A stretch of 64,000 nt of DNA from Pleomorphomonas sp. NRK KF1 (GTDB taxonomy: Bacteria; Pseudomonadota; Alphaproteobacteria; Rhizobiales; Pleomorphomonadaceae), in assembly GCF_023721755.1 (NCBI RefSeq), contig NZ_JAMDLH010000002.1:682001-746000 (forward strand), read 5' to 3'. The notes below the pieces were generated by a model, which worked only from the letters and a program-made list of their open reading frames with translations, made no database searches and was not told the DNA's origin. This document shows positions 17,309-26,289 of this stretch, in pieces. The translations under genes were made by a program, and so were the position numbers. How positions within the stretch are numbered: the first letter of the stretch is position 1; each line of letters begins with the position of its first letter.

Positions 17309-18199
17309 ATGACCATTCGTTCGCTTGCTCGCCTGGCTCTCGCCGGCTCCGCCTTCGCCTTCCTCGCCACGTCGGCCATGGCCGACGGCATCGGCGCCTC
17401 GCTTCTCACCCAGCAGCATCCGTTCTACATCGAGCTCGCCGACGCCATGAAGGCCGAGGCGACCGCCAAGGACGTCAAGCTCGAAGTGGCGATCGCCAAC
17501 CAGGACCTCAACAAGCAGCTCGCCGACGTCGAGGACTTCATCGTCAAGGGCGTCGACGTCATCGTGCTGTCGCCGGTCGACAGCAAGGGCGTCAAGGCCG
17601 TGATCGAGAAGGCCCAGAAGGCCGGCATCAAGGTGATCACCGTCGACGTGCCGGCCAGCGGCGTCGATGTCACGTCCTACATCGGCACCGACAACTACAC
17701 CGGCGGCGTCAAGGCCGGCGAGCTGATGGCCAAGGAGCTCGGCGACAAGGGCAAGGTTGCGATCATCGACTATCCGACCGTGCAGTCGGTGGTGAACCGC
17801 ATCGACGGCTTCAAGAAGGCCATCGGCGAGCACAAGGACATCGAGATCGTCGCTCAGCAGACCGGCATCACCCGCGCCGAGGCGCTGGCCGCCGCACAGA
17901 ACATGCTGCAGGCCAATCCAGACATCCAGGGCATCTTCGGCTTCGGTGACGACGCCGCGCTGGCCGCCGCCGTGGCGGTGAAGTCGGCCGGTCTTGAGAA
18001 CCAGGTCAAGGTGATCGGCTTCGACGGCATGGAAGAAGCCCGCAACGCGGTGGACACCAACCCCGTCATGGTCGGCGTCATCCAGCAGTTCCCGGGTGAG
18101 ATGGGCAAGCAGGCCGTCGACACGGCGATCGACGTCATCGCCGGCAAGGATGTGCCGGCCGAGCAGCCGATCGAGCCGGGCGTCTACACCGGCAAGTGA
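17309..18199 (+). CDS. CUT2-type ABC transporter substrate-binding protein (ribose-binding family)
   Basis: A 296-residue periplasmic sugar-binding protein. I chose ATG 17309, preceded by GGGAGGAACAAG, because it opens a signal peptide (MTIRSLARLALAG... ending AMA before DGIGASL). The start GASLLTQQHPFYIELADAMK, the VDVIVLSPVDSKGV segment and IGFDGMEEARNAV are characteristic of RbsB-type proteins. It leads an operon with a double ATPase, permease, PfkB kinase, GatZ-like protein and DUF4432 protein. The ligand is probably a hexose or hexitol that feeds tagatose-6-phosphate chemistry. Confidence 0.92.
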   Translation: MTIRSLARLALAGSAFAFLATSAMADGIGASLLTQQHPFYIELADAMKAEATAKDVKLEVAIANQDLNKQLADVEDFIVKGVDVIVLSPVDSKGVKAVIEKAQKAGIKVITVDVPASGVDVTSYIGTDNYTGGVKAGELMAKELGDKGKVAIIDYPTVQSVVNRIDGFKKAIGEHKDIEIVAQQTGITRAEALAAAQNMLQANPDIQGIFGFGDDAALAAAVAVKSAGLENQVKVIGFDGMEEARNAVDTNPVMVGVIQQFPGEMGKQAVDTAIDVIAGKDVPAEQPIEPGVYTGK

Positions 18200-18208
18200 T
18201 ATAAGCTG

Positions 18209-18248
18209 AAGGAGCGCGGGGCAGTCTTTGGGCGGTCCCGCGCCTTTT
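18209..18248 (+). other. Stem-loop with short U-run after the binding-protein gene
   Basis: About 11 pairs with one bulged A, core gcgcggg/cccgcgc, 16-base loop, ending in CTTTTC. It lies 10 bases past the binding-protein stop and before the ATPase gene, so it is probably a partial terminator or attenuator that lowers expression of the downstream genes. Confidence 0.5.
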
Positions 18249-18308
18249 CTCAACGGCCAGTCCGGCGTCAGTCGCGCCGAGGGCACTCGCGTCGGAAAGG
18301 AGGCGGGC

Positions 18309-19823
18309 ATGTCGGCCGCGACCAGCGACGTCATTCTCAAGATCAACAACGTATCCAAGCTGTTCGGCCCGGTCGCCGCGCTCAAGAACATGCACCTTGA
18401 GGTGCGCGCCGGCCGCGTTCATACGCTGCTCGGCGAGAACGGAGCCGGCAAGTCGACGCTGATGAAGATCCTGGCCGGCGTCTACCACGCCACGACCGGC
18501 GAAGTGGATTTCTGTGGCAGCCCCTACAAGCCGGAAAATCCGCAAGAGGCGGCGGCCCGTGGCCTCACCATCGTGTTCCAGGAGCTCAGCCTCTGCAACA
18601 ACATGACGGTGTCCGAGAACATCCTCGCAACCCGCGAGCCCTCGGTCTACGGGTTCATCAACGATCAGGCCCTTGAACGCCGCGCCGCCGAGATCGTCCG
18701 CGACCTCGGCCTGCCGATCGACGTTACCGAGAAGGTCGGCAATCTCTCCATGGCCCAGCGCCAGCTCGTCGAGATCGCCAAGGGGTTGTCGATCCCCAAC
18801 CCACGCCTCGTCATTCTCGACGAACCGACCTCTTCGCTCACCGATGCCGAGACGGAGATCCTGTTCTCGATCATCGACCGGCTGAAGGCCAAGGGCGTCG
18901 CCGTCATCTACATCTCGCACCGCATGGAAGAGATCATGCGGCTCTCGGACGACATCACCGTCATCCGCGACGGCGAGTTCATCGCCACCCGGCAGCGGGA
19001 AGACGTCACCATCGACGAACTGATCGCCATGATGGTCGGACGGCAGATGAACGAGATCTACCCGCTGCGCCTCGCCGCCGCGCCGGCGACAAGCGAGGCG
19101 CCGATCCTCTCCGTCGAGGGGTTCAGCCGGTCCGGCGAGTTCGAGAATGTTTCCTTCGACGTGCGCAAGGGCGAAATCCTCGGCTTCTTCGGCCTGATCG
19201 GCTCCGGTCGCTCGGAGATGATGAACGCGCTGTTCGGCATGAAGTCGGCCACCGGCAGCATTCGCATCGACGGTGAGACGGCAACCATCTCGTCGCCGGT
19301 CGACGCCATCGGGCGCCGGATCGCCTTCGTCACCGAGAACCGCAAGGAAGAGGGCCTCGTCCTCGCCCATAGCGTCGAGTGGAACATCTCGATGGCGGCG
19401 CTCGGCCGCTTCGCGGCGGCGCTCGGCTTCATGCGCAAGCGCCAGGAGCGCAAGGCGGCAACGGACGAAGTGGGCCGCCTGACCATCAAGACGGCATCCG
19501 TCGACACGCCGGTCGGCTCGCTCTCGGGCGGCAACCAGCAGAAGGCGGTCCTCGCCAAGTGGCTGTTGACCCAGCCGCGCATCCTGATCCTCGACGAACC
19601 GACGCGCGGCGTCGACGTCGGCGCCAAGTTCGAAATCTACAAGATCATCCGCCAGCTGGCGGCCGAGGGTACGGCGATCCTGCTGGTGTCCTCCGAGCTG
19701 CCGGAAGTCCTCGGGATGAGCGATCGGCTCGTCGTCATGCACGAAGGTCGGCTCTGCGCCACGCTGCCCGGCGGCGCGACGCCCGAAACGGTCATGGCCC
19801 ACGCGACAGGTATCACGTCATGA
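18309..19823 (+). CDS. CUT2 ABC transporter ATP-binding protein, duplicated (RbsA-like)
   Basis: A 504-residue ATPase with two nucleotide-binding domains. The first has Walker A GENGAGKST and LVILDEPTSSL, and its signature is the degenerate LSMAQRQLVEI. The second has a degenerate P-loop (GLIGSGRSE) but a full LSGGNQQKAVLAKWLL signature and ILDEPTRGVDVGAK. This asymmetry is normal for RbsA/XylG proteins. ATG 18309 follows AAGGAGG. It overlaps the permease gene by ATGA. Confidence 0.94.
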   Translation: MSAATSDVILKINNVSKLFGPVAALKNMHLEVRAGRVHTLLGENGAGKSTLMKILAGVYHATTGEVDFCGSPYKPENPQEAAARGLTIVFQELSLCNNMTVSENILATREPSVYGFINDQALERRAAEIVRDLGLPIDVTEKVGNLSMAQRQLVEIAKGLSIPNPRLVILDEPTSSLTDAETEILFSIIDRLKAKGVAVIYISHRMEEIMRLSDDITVIRDGEFIATRQREDVTIDELIAMMVGRQMNEIYPLRLAAAPATSEAPILSVEGFSRSGEFENVSFDVRKGEILGFFGLIGSGRSEMMNALFGMKSATGSIRIDGETATISSPVDAIGRRIAFVTENRKEEGLVLAHSVEWNISMAALGRFAAALGFMRKRQERKAATDEVGRLTIKTASVDTPVGSLSGGNQQKAVLAKWLLTQPRILILDEPTRGVDVGAKFEIYKIIRQLAAEGTAILLVSSELPEVLGMSDRLVVMHEGRLCATLPGGATPETVMAHATGITS

Positions 19824-20791
19824 GCGATGAGAAACACGCAAGCTTCGCCCAGAATCCCTATGCCAAGATGCTCCGTCAGTATGGCGGCATCCTGGCCTCC
19901 CTTGTGGTGCTCTGCATCATCTTTTCGGTGATGAACCCGCGCTTCATGACGGTCGCCAACTTCATGAACGTGCTGCAGCAGATCGCCGTGATCGCCATCG
20001 CCGCCTTCGGCATGACCTGGGTCATCCTGCTCGGAGAGATCGACCTCTCCATCGGCTCGATCATCGCCGTCGCCGGCATGGCCGCCGCGCAGGCCTTTCT
20101 GGCCGGCTTCGGCTTCGTACCGACGCTCGTGCTGACGCTGCTCGCCGGCGCGGCGATGGGGCTCGTCAACGGCGTGCTCACCGCCAAGCTCGGGCTGCCG
20201 TCGTTCATCGTGACGGTGGCGACGATGGGTATCTTCCGAGGTCTCGTCAGCCTGCCGACCAACGGCGCGCCGGCCATGATCGAAGATCCCACCTGGATCG
20301 CCATCGGCGCCGAAAGCTTCGTCGGCCTGCCGATCATCATCTGGATCGTCGTGGTGCTGTTCGTCTTCAACCACGTGCTCCTGTCGAAGACGACCTTTGG
20401 TCGCCGGGCCTATCTCACCGGCGGCAACCGCGAAGCGGCGGTCTATTCGGGCATCAAGGTCGACCGGGTGAAGATCACCATCTTCATGATTTCGGGCATC
20501 ATGGCGGCGATCTCCGGTATCCTGCTCTCCTCGCGCCTTTACTCGGCGCAGACCAACGCCGGCACCAGCTATGAGCTCGACGCCATCGCGGCGGCCGTCC
20601 TCGGCGGCACCAGTCTCGCCGGCGGCGTGGGCACCATGATCGGCACCCTCATCGGCGCGCTGATCATCGGCATCATGAACAACGGCATGAACATGCTGTC
20701 CGTTCCTTACTTCTATCAATTGATCGTCAAGGGCCTGGTCATCCTGCTGGCCGTCTGGCTTGACGTTCGCTCCAAGCGGGCCAAGCAATAA
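19820..20791 (+). CDS. CUT2 ABC transporter permease (RbsC-like)
   Basis: A 323-residue permease of the BPD_transp_2 family, probably working as a homodimer. It has about ten hydrophobic segments, the conserved GEIDLSIGSIIAVAGM near residue 75, and the AAVLGGTSLAGG motif near residue 270 followed by GTLIGALIIGIMNNGMNM. The start overlaps the ATPase stop, and its TAA overlaps the ATG of the kinase. Confidence 0.94.
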   Translation: MSDEKHASFAQNPYAKMLRQYGGILASLVVLCIIFSVMNPRFMTVANFMNVLQQIAVIAIAAFGMTWVILLGEIDLSIGSIIAVAGMAAAQAFLAGFGFVPTLVLTLLAGAAMGLVNGVLTAKLGLPSFIVTVATMGIFRGLVSLPTNGAPAMIEDPTWIAIGAESFVGLPIIIWIVVVLFVFNHVLLSKTTFGRRAYLTGGNREAAVYSGIKVDRVKITIFMISGIMAAISGILLSSRLYSAQTNAGTSYELDAIAAAVLGGTSLAGGVGTMIGTLIGALIIGIMNNGMNMLSVPYFYQLIVKGLVILLAVWLDVRSKRAKQ

Positions 20792-21738
20792 TGGGTCAGA
20801 GCAAGGTTCTCACCATCGGCGAAGTGCTGGTGGAAATCGTCGCGACCGAACGCGGCAACGGCTTTCGCGAACCGGTCAAGCTGATCGGTCCCTTCCCCTC
20901 CGGCGCGCCGGCCATCTTCATCGACCAGGTCGGCAAGCTCGGGCAGGCGGCCGCGATCATCTCGCGGGTTGGAGACGACGACTTCGGCCACGTCAACCTT
21001 GACCGCCTGAAGCAGGACGGCGTCGACGTCTCGGGCATCGAGGTCGACCCACTCGGAACGACCGGTAGCGCCTTCGTGCGTTACCGCGAGGATGGCGGCC
21101 GCAACTTCGTCTTCAATATCCGCCACAGCGCCTGCGGCAGCATCGAGCTGAAGGGCCCAGCCGCCGACCTCGTCGAGACCTGCACCCACATGCATGTCAT
21201 GGGTTCGTCGCTCTATGCGCCGAGCGTGGTCGAGGCGGTGCTCCAGGCGACACGAAAGATCAAGGCCAAAGGCGGCACCGTGTCGTTCGACCCCAACCTT
21301 CGCGCCGAGATCCTGAACAGCCCCGGCATGCGCGAGGCGTTGGCCGTCGTGCTGGCCGAAACCGACCTGTTCCTGCCGAGCGGCGAAGAACTGTTCCTGT
21401 TCTCGCCGGCCGACAGCGAGAAGGAAGCCATCGCCAACCTGCTGAGGGGCGGCGTCAAGGCGGTGGTTCTGAAGCGAGGCGCGGCTGGCGCCAGCTATTT
21501 CGACGCGACCGGCGAGGTCAGCCTGCCGGGCCTCCGGGTCACGGAAGTCGATCCCACTGGGGCCGGCGACTGCTTCGGCGCCACCTTCGTCACCTTCTGG
21601 CTTGCCGGCGCCGATCCCGAGACGGCGCTTCGCTATGCCAACGCCGCCGGCGCCCGCGCGGTTACCCGCTCAGGCCCGATGGAAGGTGCGTCGACGCGCG
21701 CCGAACTCGATGCATTGATTGCCGAACAAAGGAGCTGA
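20791..21738 (+). CDS. PfkB-family sugar kinase, probable ketohexose (tagatose) kinase
   Basis: A 315-residue ribokinase-fold kinase. The C-terminal signature is DPTGAGDCFGATFV with the catalytic Asp at D260, and an N-terminal GEVLVEIVA and a VGDDDFGHVNLDRL segment fit the family. It is placed between a sugar permease and a GatZ/KbaZ homologue. In alphaproteobacterial hexitol pathways such a kinase makes D-tagatose-6-phosphate, which is the best guess here; fructokinase or another ketose kinase remain possible. Confidence 0.88.
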   Translation: MGQSKVLTIGEVLVEIVATERGNGFREPVKLIGPFPSGAPAIFIDQVGKLGQAAAIISRVGDDDFGHVNLDRLKQDGVDVSGIEVDPLGTTGSAFVRYREDGGRNFVFNIRHSACGSIELKGPAADLVETCTHMHVMGSSLYAPSVVEAVLQATRKIKAKGGTVSFDPNLRAEILNSPGMREALAVVLAETDLFLPSGEELFLFSPADSEKEAIANLLRGGVKAVVLKRGAAGASYFDATGEVSLPGLRVTEVDPTGAGDCFGATFVTFWLAGADPETALRYANAAGARAVTRSGPMEGASTRAELDALIAEQRS

Positions 21739-21742
21739 AGAC

Positions 21743-23020
21743 ATGGCTACCAACCCGCTCAGCGACATTTCCACGTGGCGCTTCCGTAGCTCCGGTCTGC
21801 GCGGCATTCCGTCGATCTGCTCGGCCCACCCGGTGGTGATCGAGGCGGCCATGCGCCATGCCGCGCGCCTCGGCCTGCCGGTGCTGATCGAGGCGACTTG
21901 CAATCAGGTCAACCAGGATGGCGGCTATACCGGCATGACGCCGCGGGATTTCCGCGATTTCGTCGAAGCGATCGCCAAGCGCGTCGGCTTCCCGTTCGAC
22001 CGCGTCATCCTCGGCGGCGACCATCTCGGACCCAATCCGTGGAAGAAGCTGCCGGCCACTGAGGCCATGGACAAGGCCAAGGTGATGATCGACGCCTTCG
22101 CCAGGGCCGGTTTCACCAAGCTCCATCTCGACACCTCGATGGGCTGCGCCGGCGAGCCGGTGGCGCTGGCCGATGCGCTGACCGCCGAACGGGCGGCGGC
22201 GCTTGCCACCGTCGCCGAAGCGGCGACCAAGGATGCCGCCGTCAAGCCGGTCTACATCGTCGGCACCGAGGTGCCGATCCCCGGCGGCGCCATGGAAGAG
22301 ATCGAGGAACTGGAAGTCACCAAACCCGATGCGGCCCGCGAGACGATCCGCGTCCACCGCGAGGCCTTCGCCAAGGCTGGCATCGCCAACGCCTTCGAGC
22401 GTGCCGTCGGCGCGGTGGTGCAGCCCGGCGTCGAGTTCGGCAACCACAACGTCGTCGCCTTTGACGTCGACAAGGCGGCCTCGCTCTCGGCCACGCTGTC
22501 GGAACTGAAGGGGTTCGTCTTCGAGGCGCATTCCACCGACTATCAGACGCCGGAGGCGCTGAAGGCGCTCGTCGACAACGGGTTCTCCATCCTCAAGGTC
22601 GGTCCAGCCCTGACCTTCGCGCTGCGCGAGGCGCTCTACGGCCTCGACCACATCGCCGAGGTTCTCTACGCCGGCCGCCGCAAGGAAACGCTCTCCGCCA
22701 CCTTCGAGCGGGTGATGCTCGCCCATCCGGACAATTGGGCGAAGTATTACTTCGGCACGCCCGACGAGCAGCGCCTGCAGCGGCACTTCAGCTACTCGGA
22801 CCGCATCCGCTACTACTGGCCGGAGCCGGAAATAGCCAGGGCGGCCGAGGACCTGCTCGCTCTCTTCGGCAACACGCCGATTCCCGAGACGCTGATCAGC
22901 CAGTATCTGCGCGGCGTCTACGAGGGTGTCCGGCGCGGCCGGGTCGAACCCACCGCCCATGGCCTCTCGCTCGCCATGGTCGACCTCGTGCTCGACGACT
23001 ATTTCAAGGCCTGCCTCTGA
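21743..23020 (+). CDS. GatZ/KbaZ family protein (tagatose-bisphosphate aldolase subunit homologue, possible 4-epimerase)
   Basis: A 425-residue TIM-barrel-type protein of the GatZ/KbaZ (COG4573) family. It shows the family's AAMRHAARLGLPVLIEATCN start, the GGDHLGPNPWK motif, LHLDTSMGCAGEP and the C-terminal SQYLRGVYEGVRRG. In enterobacteria GatZ supports the aldolase GatY, but no GatY/KbaY gene is present here. Homologues in Agrobacterium galactitol/altritol pathways have been reported as tagatose-6-phosphate 4-epimerases, which would feed the PfkB product directly to fructose-6-phosphate. The epimerase role is inferred from context. AAAGGAG precedes ATG 21743. Confidence 0.85.
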   Translation: MATNPLSDISTWRFRSSGLRGIPSICSAHPVVIEAAMRHAARLGLPVLIEATCNQVNQDGGYTGMTPRDFRDFVEAIAKRVGFPFDRVILGGDHLGPNPWKKLPATEAMDKAKVMIDAFARAGFTKLHLDTSMGCAGEPVALADALTAERAAALATVAEAATKDAAVKPVYIVGTEVPIPGGAMEEIEELEVTKPDAARETIRVHREAFAKAGIANAFERAVGAVVQPGVEFGNHNVVAFDVDKAASLSATLSELKGFVFEAHSTDYQTPEALKALVDNGFSILKVGPALTFALREALYGLDHIAEVLYAGRRKETLSATFERVMLAHPDNWAKYYFGTPDEQRLQRHFSYSDRIRYYWPEPEIARAAEDLLALFGNTPIPETLISQYLRGVYEGVRRGRVEPTAHGLSLAMVDLVLDDYFKACL

Positions 23021-23046
23021 GGCGGGCAAACAGGACGCAAGACAAA

Positions 23047-24216
23047 ATGGATGACATCATCTTCACGCTGACCGATACGGCCGGCGGGCTCGAGGTTGCC
23101 GACTGGTCGGTCTCCTCCGGCGAGCTCGGACTCAAGGGCGACACGCCTTTCGAGATCGTGAAAAGAACGCTGCACGGCGGCCGGCAGGAGGGCAGCACGC
23201 TCGTCACCATTCGGGCCGGACGTCTGGCGGTGACCGTCATCCCGACGCGCGGCATGGGCATCCTGAAGGCGAGCCTCGACGGAGTCGACTTCGGCTGGGC
23301 CTCGCCGGTCGACGAGGTCGTGCATCCCTCGTTCATCCGCCTCGGCGAGCGCAACGGGCTCGGCTGGCTGGAAGGCTTCAACGAGCTGATGGTGCGCTGC
23401 GGCTACGAGTGGACCGGCCATCCCATGGTCGATGGCGACAAGGTCTATACGCTGCACGGCCGGGCCGGCAACACGCCGGCCTCCAAGGTCGAGGTGCGCA
23501 TTTCGCGCGAGGCGCCGCATCGCATCACGCTGTGCGGCCTGATCAAGGAGAAGGCGTTCAAGAACGTCGAGTTCGAGACCTGCACGGAGCTGACCGTCGT
23601 GCCCGGCGACACGGGATTCTCGATTGACGACCGGCTGGTCAACCGGGCCGACTATGCCCACTCCTATGAGGTGATCTACCACACCAACGTCGGCCGCCCG
23701 GTGCTGGAGGAAGGCGCTCGCGTCATCGGGCCATTCGCCCACGTCACCCCGTTCAACGACGCGGCCAAGCCCGACCTCTCGAGCTGGGACCATTACCGTG
23801 GCCCGACGCGCGACTTCGATGAAATGCTCTATGCCTGCGAGCTTGCGGCCAGCGCCGACGGCCGTACCGAGGTGGCACTGATCAATGCCAAGGAAACGCT
23901 GGGCTTCTCGGTCACCTACCATGTCGAGGAAATGCCGGCCTTCACGCTCTGGAAGAACACCGACACCGACAGGCAGGGATATGTGACCGGACTTGAGCCG
24001 GGCTCCAACTACCCGTATCCGCTGCCGGTCGAGCGGGCGGCTGGCCGGCTCAAGACGCTGGAGCCGGGCGCCGAGGCCCGCTTCCGCCTGCGCTTTGATC
24101 TTCTCACCGGCTCGTCCGCCGTCGCAGCCTGCGCCGCCCGCATCGACAAACTCAAGGCCGACGTTGGCGTGACCGTGCACAACGAACCAATCCTGCGCAG
24201 CCAGACAAAAGCCTGA
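23047..24216 (+). CDS. DUF4432 family protein (aldose 1-epimerase-like fold)
   Basis: A 389-residue cytoplasmic protein with the DUF4432 pattern: VTVIPTRGMGILKASLDG near residue 65, the GWLEGFNELMVRCGYEW segment, LHGRAGNTPASKV, and YHTNVGRPVLEEGARV. The family resembles galactose mutarotases and often sits in sugar operons, where it may interconvert anomers or isomerise the imported sugar. No catalytic role is proven for it. It starts 26 bases after the GatZ-like gene and is the last gene before a strong terminator. Confidence 0.85.
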   Translation: MDDIIFTLTDTAGGLEVADWSVSSGELGLKGDTPFEIVKRTLHGGRQEGSTLVTIRAGRLAVTVIPTRGMGILKASLDGVDFGWASPVDEVVHPSFIRLGERNGLGWLEGFNELMVRCGYEWTGHPMVDGDKVYTLHGRAGNTPASKVEVRISREAPHRITLCGLIKEKAFKNVEFETCTELTVVPGDTGFSIDDRLVNRADYAHSYEVIYHTNVGRPVLEEGARVIGPFAHVTPFNDAAKPDLSSWDHYRGPTRDFDEMLYACELAASADGRTEVALINAKETLGFSVTYHVEEMPAFTLWKNTDTDRQGYVTGLEPGSNYPYPLPVERAAGRLKTLEPGAEARFRLRFDLLTGSSAVAACAARIDKLKADVGVTVHNEPILRSQTKA

Positions 24217-24238
24217 CAAACAAGACCGCTAGCCGCGC

Positions 24239-24277
24239 ACCCTCCCTATGCTCCAGGGCATGGGGAGGGTTCTTTTT
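24239..24277 (+). terminator. Rho-independent terminator of the second CUT2 operon
   Basis: A 13-pair stem with one G-T pair (accctccctatgc against gcatggggagggt), a 6-base loop and the tail TCTTTTT. It lies 22 bases after the DUF4432 stop. It ends the plus-strand operon ahead of the convergent LacI gene. Confidence 0.9.
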
Positions 24278-24296
24278 GTGCGTAGAAGGAAACCGG

Positions 24297-25334
24297 TCAG
24301 GCCGACGTGCGCAGCATGATTTCGGCGTTGAGCAGCACGCGCTCGTTCGGCCGAGGCTCGACATCCTCGTCGAAGCGAGCGTTGATCTTGTGCAGCAGCA
24401 GTTCCACGGCGATGCGGCCGATTTCATTGTAGTTCTGCGCCACCGTGGTCAGCGGCGGGCAGGTGTAGCGCGACAGCGGATGATCGTCGTGCCCGGCGAT
24501 GCGGAGGTCGCAATCGTCGCCCCGTCCGACCTTGAGGCCGGCCTGATAGGCGGCGGCCAGAACGCCGAAGGCGATGCGGTCGTTGGCGCAGAGTACCGTT
24601 CGCGTGGGGAAACCGCCCTCCCCCAGGATACGGGAGGCCTCGGTGAATCCGAACCGCTCGAAATCCCAGGACGTATCCGGCAGTGTTGCCACGTAGCGCG
24701 GCTCCAGCTTCAAGGCCTCCATGGCCAGGCGGTAGGCTTCCCGGCGCTCGCCGGCATTGCGGTTGACCGAGGGCATGCCGAAATAGCAGGGCGCATCACC
24801 CGAGCGCGACAAATAGTCGACGATGAGACGGAAGCTCTGACGGTTATCGGTGCCGACGAATGCCGAGGCGGCGTCAAGCTGCGAGTCGACGTAGATCAGC
24901 GGAATGCTGGCGCCCAGCCTGGACAACTTGTCGAGGTGAGACTGCACGCCGAGCGGTGCAATGACGGCGCCGGCGACGTTCATCGCCTTGAAGGTCTCGA
25001 TCGCACGTTCTTCGAGCTTCGGCTTGCCATCCGACGAGAGAACGAAGGCGAGATAGCCGGCCTCTTCGGCCAGAACCTCGATGCGCCTCGTCAACGCCAT
25101 GTAGAAGACGTCGGTCGAGTTGGGGACGATGATGCCGAGAATGTTGGTGCGACGGCGGTTGAGGTTCACCGCGAACAGGTTGGGCCGGAAGCCGGACTCC
25201 TTGATCGCCTTTTCGATGGCTTCGCGCGTCTGACGCCGGACGGAGTTGGGATCGTTGAAATAGCGGGAAACGGTTGGGCGAGACAGACCGACATAGTCGG
25301 AGAACTCTTCCATCGTTCGGATCGTCGTCGTCAC
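24297..25334 (-). CDS. LacI-family transcriptional regulator
   Basis: A 345-residue repressor. The N-terminal LacI helix-turn-helix (TMEEFSDYVGLSRPTVSRYF) is followed by the hinge region and a periplasmic-binding-protein-like sensor (ILGIIVPNSTDVFYMALTRR, then GDAPCYFGMPSVNRNAG). It lies between the sugar operon (convergent) and the amino-acid ABC operon (divergent). A LacI-type operator at 25587-25602 in the shared upstream region makes the amino-acid/asparaginase operon its most likely target. The effector should be a small sugar or sugar-bearing compound. Confidence 0.93.
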   Translation of the reverse strand: MTTTIRTMEEFSDYVGLSRPTVSRYFNDPNSVRRQTREAIEKAIKESGFRPNLFAVNLNRRRTNILGIIVPNSTDVFYMALTRRIEVLAEEAGYLAFVLSSDGKPKLEERAIETFKAMNVAGAVIAPLGVQSHLDKLSRLGASIPLIYVDSQLDAASAFVGTDNRQSFRLIVDYLSRSGDAPCYFGMPSVNRNAGERREAYRLAMEALKLEPRYVATLPDTSWDFERFGFTEASRILGEGGFPTRTVLCANDRIAFGVLAAAYQAGLKVGRGDDCDLRIAGHDDHPLSRYTCPPLTTVAQNYNEIGRIAVELLLHKINARFDEDVEPRPNERVLLNAEIMLRTSA

Positions 25335-25555
25335 GCTGCCATCCCCGTTCCACCCACAACCGGAGCACCACAGTCATTGTAGATGCTTCCATGGCGGGAC
25401 GCCAACCATGAGATTGCCGCCCAGAGACCGGCAAGGCCAAGTGCGCCTCCTGTTTTCAAGATTTCGCAGTCTACATATCTTGCGTCAAGTTCAAAATTTC
25501 CGCATGTAAAATTCCTGAACACCCTGGACTGGATGGAGTCTCCGTCGCCCCTTGC

Positions 25556-25602
25556 TTGACAGTCCTCGGAATCGTCCCTACAAAAAGTGAAACCGCTTTC
25601 AC
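25556..25602 (+). promoter_or_regulatory. Promoter and LacI-type operator of the amino-acid ABC operon
   Basis: TTGACA (25556-25561), a 17-base spacer and TACAAA (25579-25584) form a promoter. GTGAAA-CCGC-TTTCAC (25587-25602) overlaps the expected start of transcription and has the arm sequence and size of LacI/PurR-family operators. The GTG start codon of the first gene is at 25627. Repressor binding here would block initiation. Confidence 0.65.
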
Positions 25603-25626
25603 AGCAATAATGGCGGGGGAACACGG

Positions 25627-26289
25627 GTGCGTTTCTGGCGGGTCATCGAGCCGCATATCGGCTTTTTGTTACAGGGCTTTGCCCTGACGATCGCCGCTTG
25701 CCTGCTCGCCATCGTCGGCGCGGTGCTGCTCGGCGCCCTCACCGCTTCGATGCGATCGTCCGGCAACAGGTGGGTGCGAGGCGCCGCCAACGCCTATGGT
25801 GACGTCTTCCGCAACGTTCCCTTCCTCGTCCAGCTGTTCTTCTTCTTCTACGGCCTGCCCGAGCTCGGCATCTACATCGGCGCCTTCGAGACCGGCGTCA
25901 TCGCCATGTCGATCGCCGGCGGCGCCTTCGTCTCCGACGTCATCCTGTCGGGCATCATGACTGTCGACACCGGCGTGATCGATGCCGCCAAGGTGTCGGG
26001 CCTCAACCGGGTCAAGATCTTCACCCGCATCGTGCTGCCGATTGCCCTGCGCGTTTCGGTGCGGCCGATGGGTTCGGTGCTGATCAACCTCGTGCTGACC
26101 TCGTCGATCCTGTCGACCATCACCGTCAATGAGCTGACAGGCGCCGCCAAGATCGTCGCCGCCACCACCTTCAAGCCGTTCGAAGTCTATGCGGTGCTCC
26201 TGGTGCTCTATGCCTCGCTGACGACGCTGCTGTCCTTTGCCATCTCGGCGACCCACCGTCGTCTCAACCGCTTCATGATGGGGGGCTGA
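25627..26289 (+). CDS. Polar amino-acid ABC transporter permease (HisQ/GlnP type)
   Basis: A 220-residue inner-membrane permease of the His/Glu/Gln/Arg type. It starts at GTG, preceded by GGCGGGGGAAC. The hydrophobic N-terminus (FLLQGFALTIAACLLAIVG) and the loop VIDAAKVSGLNRVKIFTRIVLP identify the family, as does the RNVPFLVQLFFFFYG segment. It overlaps the next permease by one base. Works as a heterodimer with the 26289 product. Confidence 0.92.
   Translation: MRFWRVIEPHIGFLLQGFALTIAACLLAIVGAVLLGALTASMRSSGNRWVRGAANAYGDVFRNVPFLVQLFFFFYGLPELGIYIGAFETGVIAMSIAGGAFVSDVILSGIMTVDTGVIDAAKVSGLNRVKIFTRIVLPIALRVSVRPMGSVLINLVLTSSILSTITVNELTGAAKIVAATTFKPFEVYAVLLVLYASLTTLLSFAISATHRRLNRFMMGG

Noticed and set aside
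22735-23046. Extension of the DUF4432 gene into the GatZ-like gene
   Set aside because: Composition of the extension is an out-of-frame shadow of the GatZ-like coding sequence.
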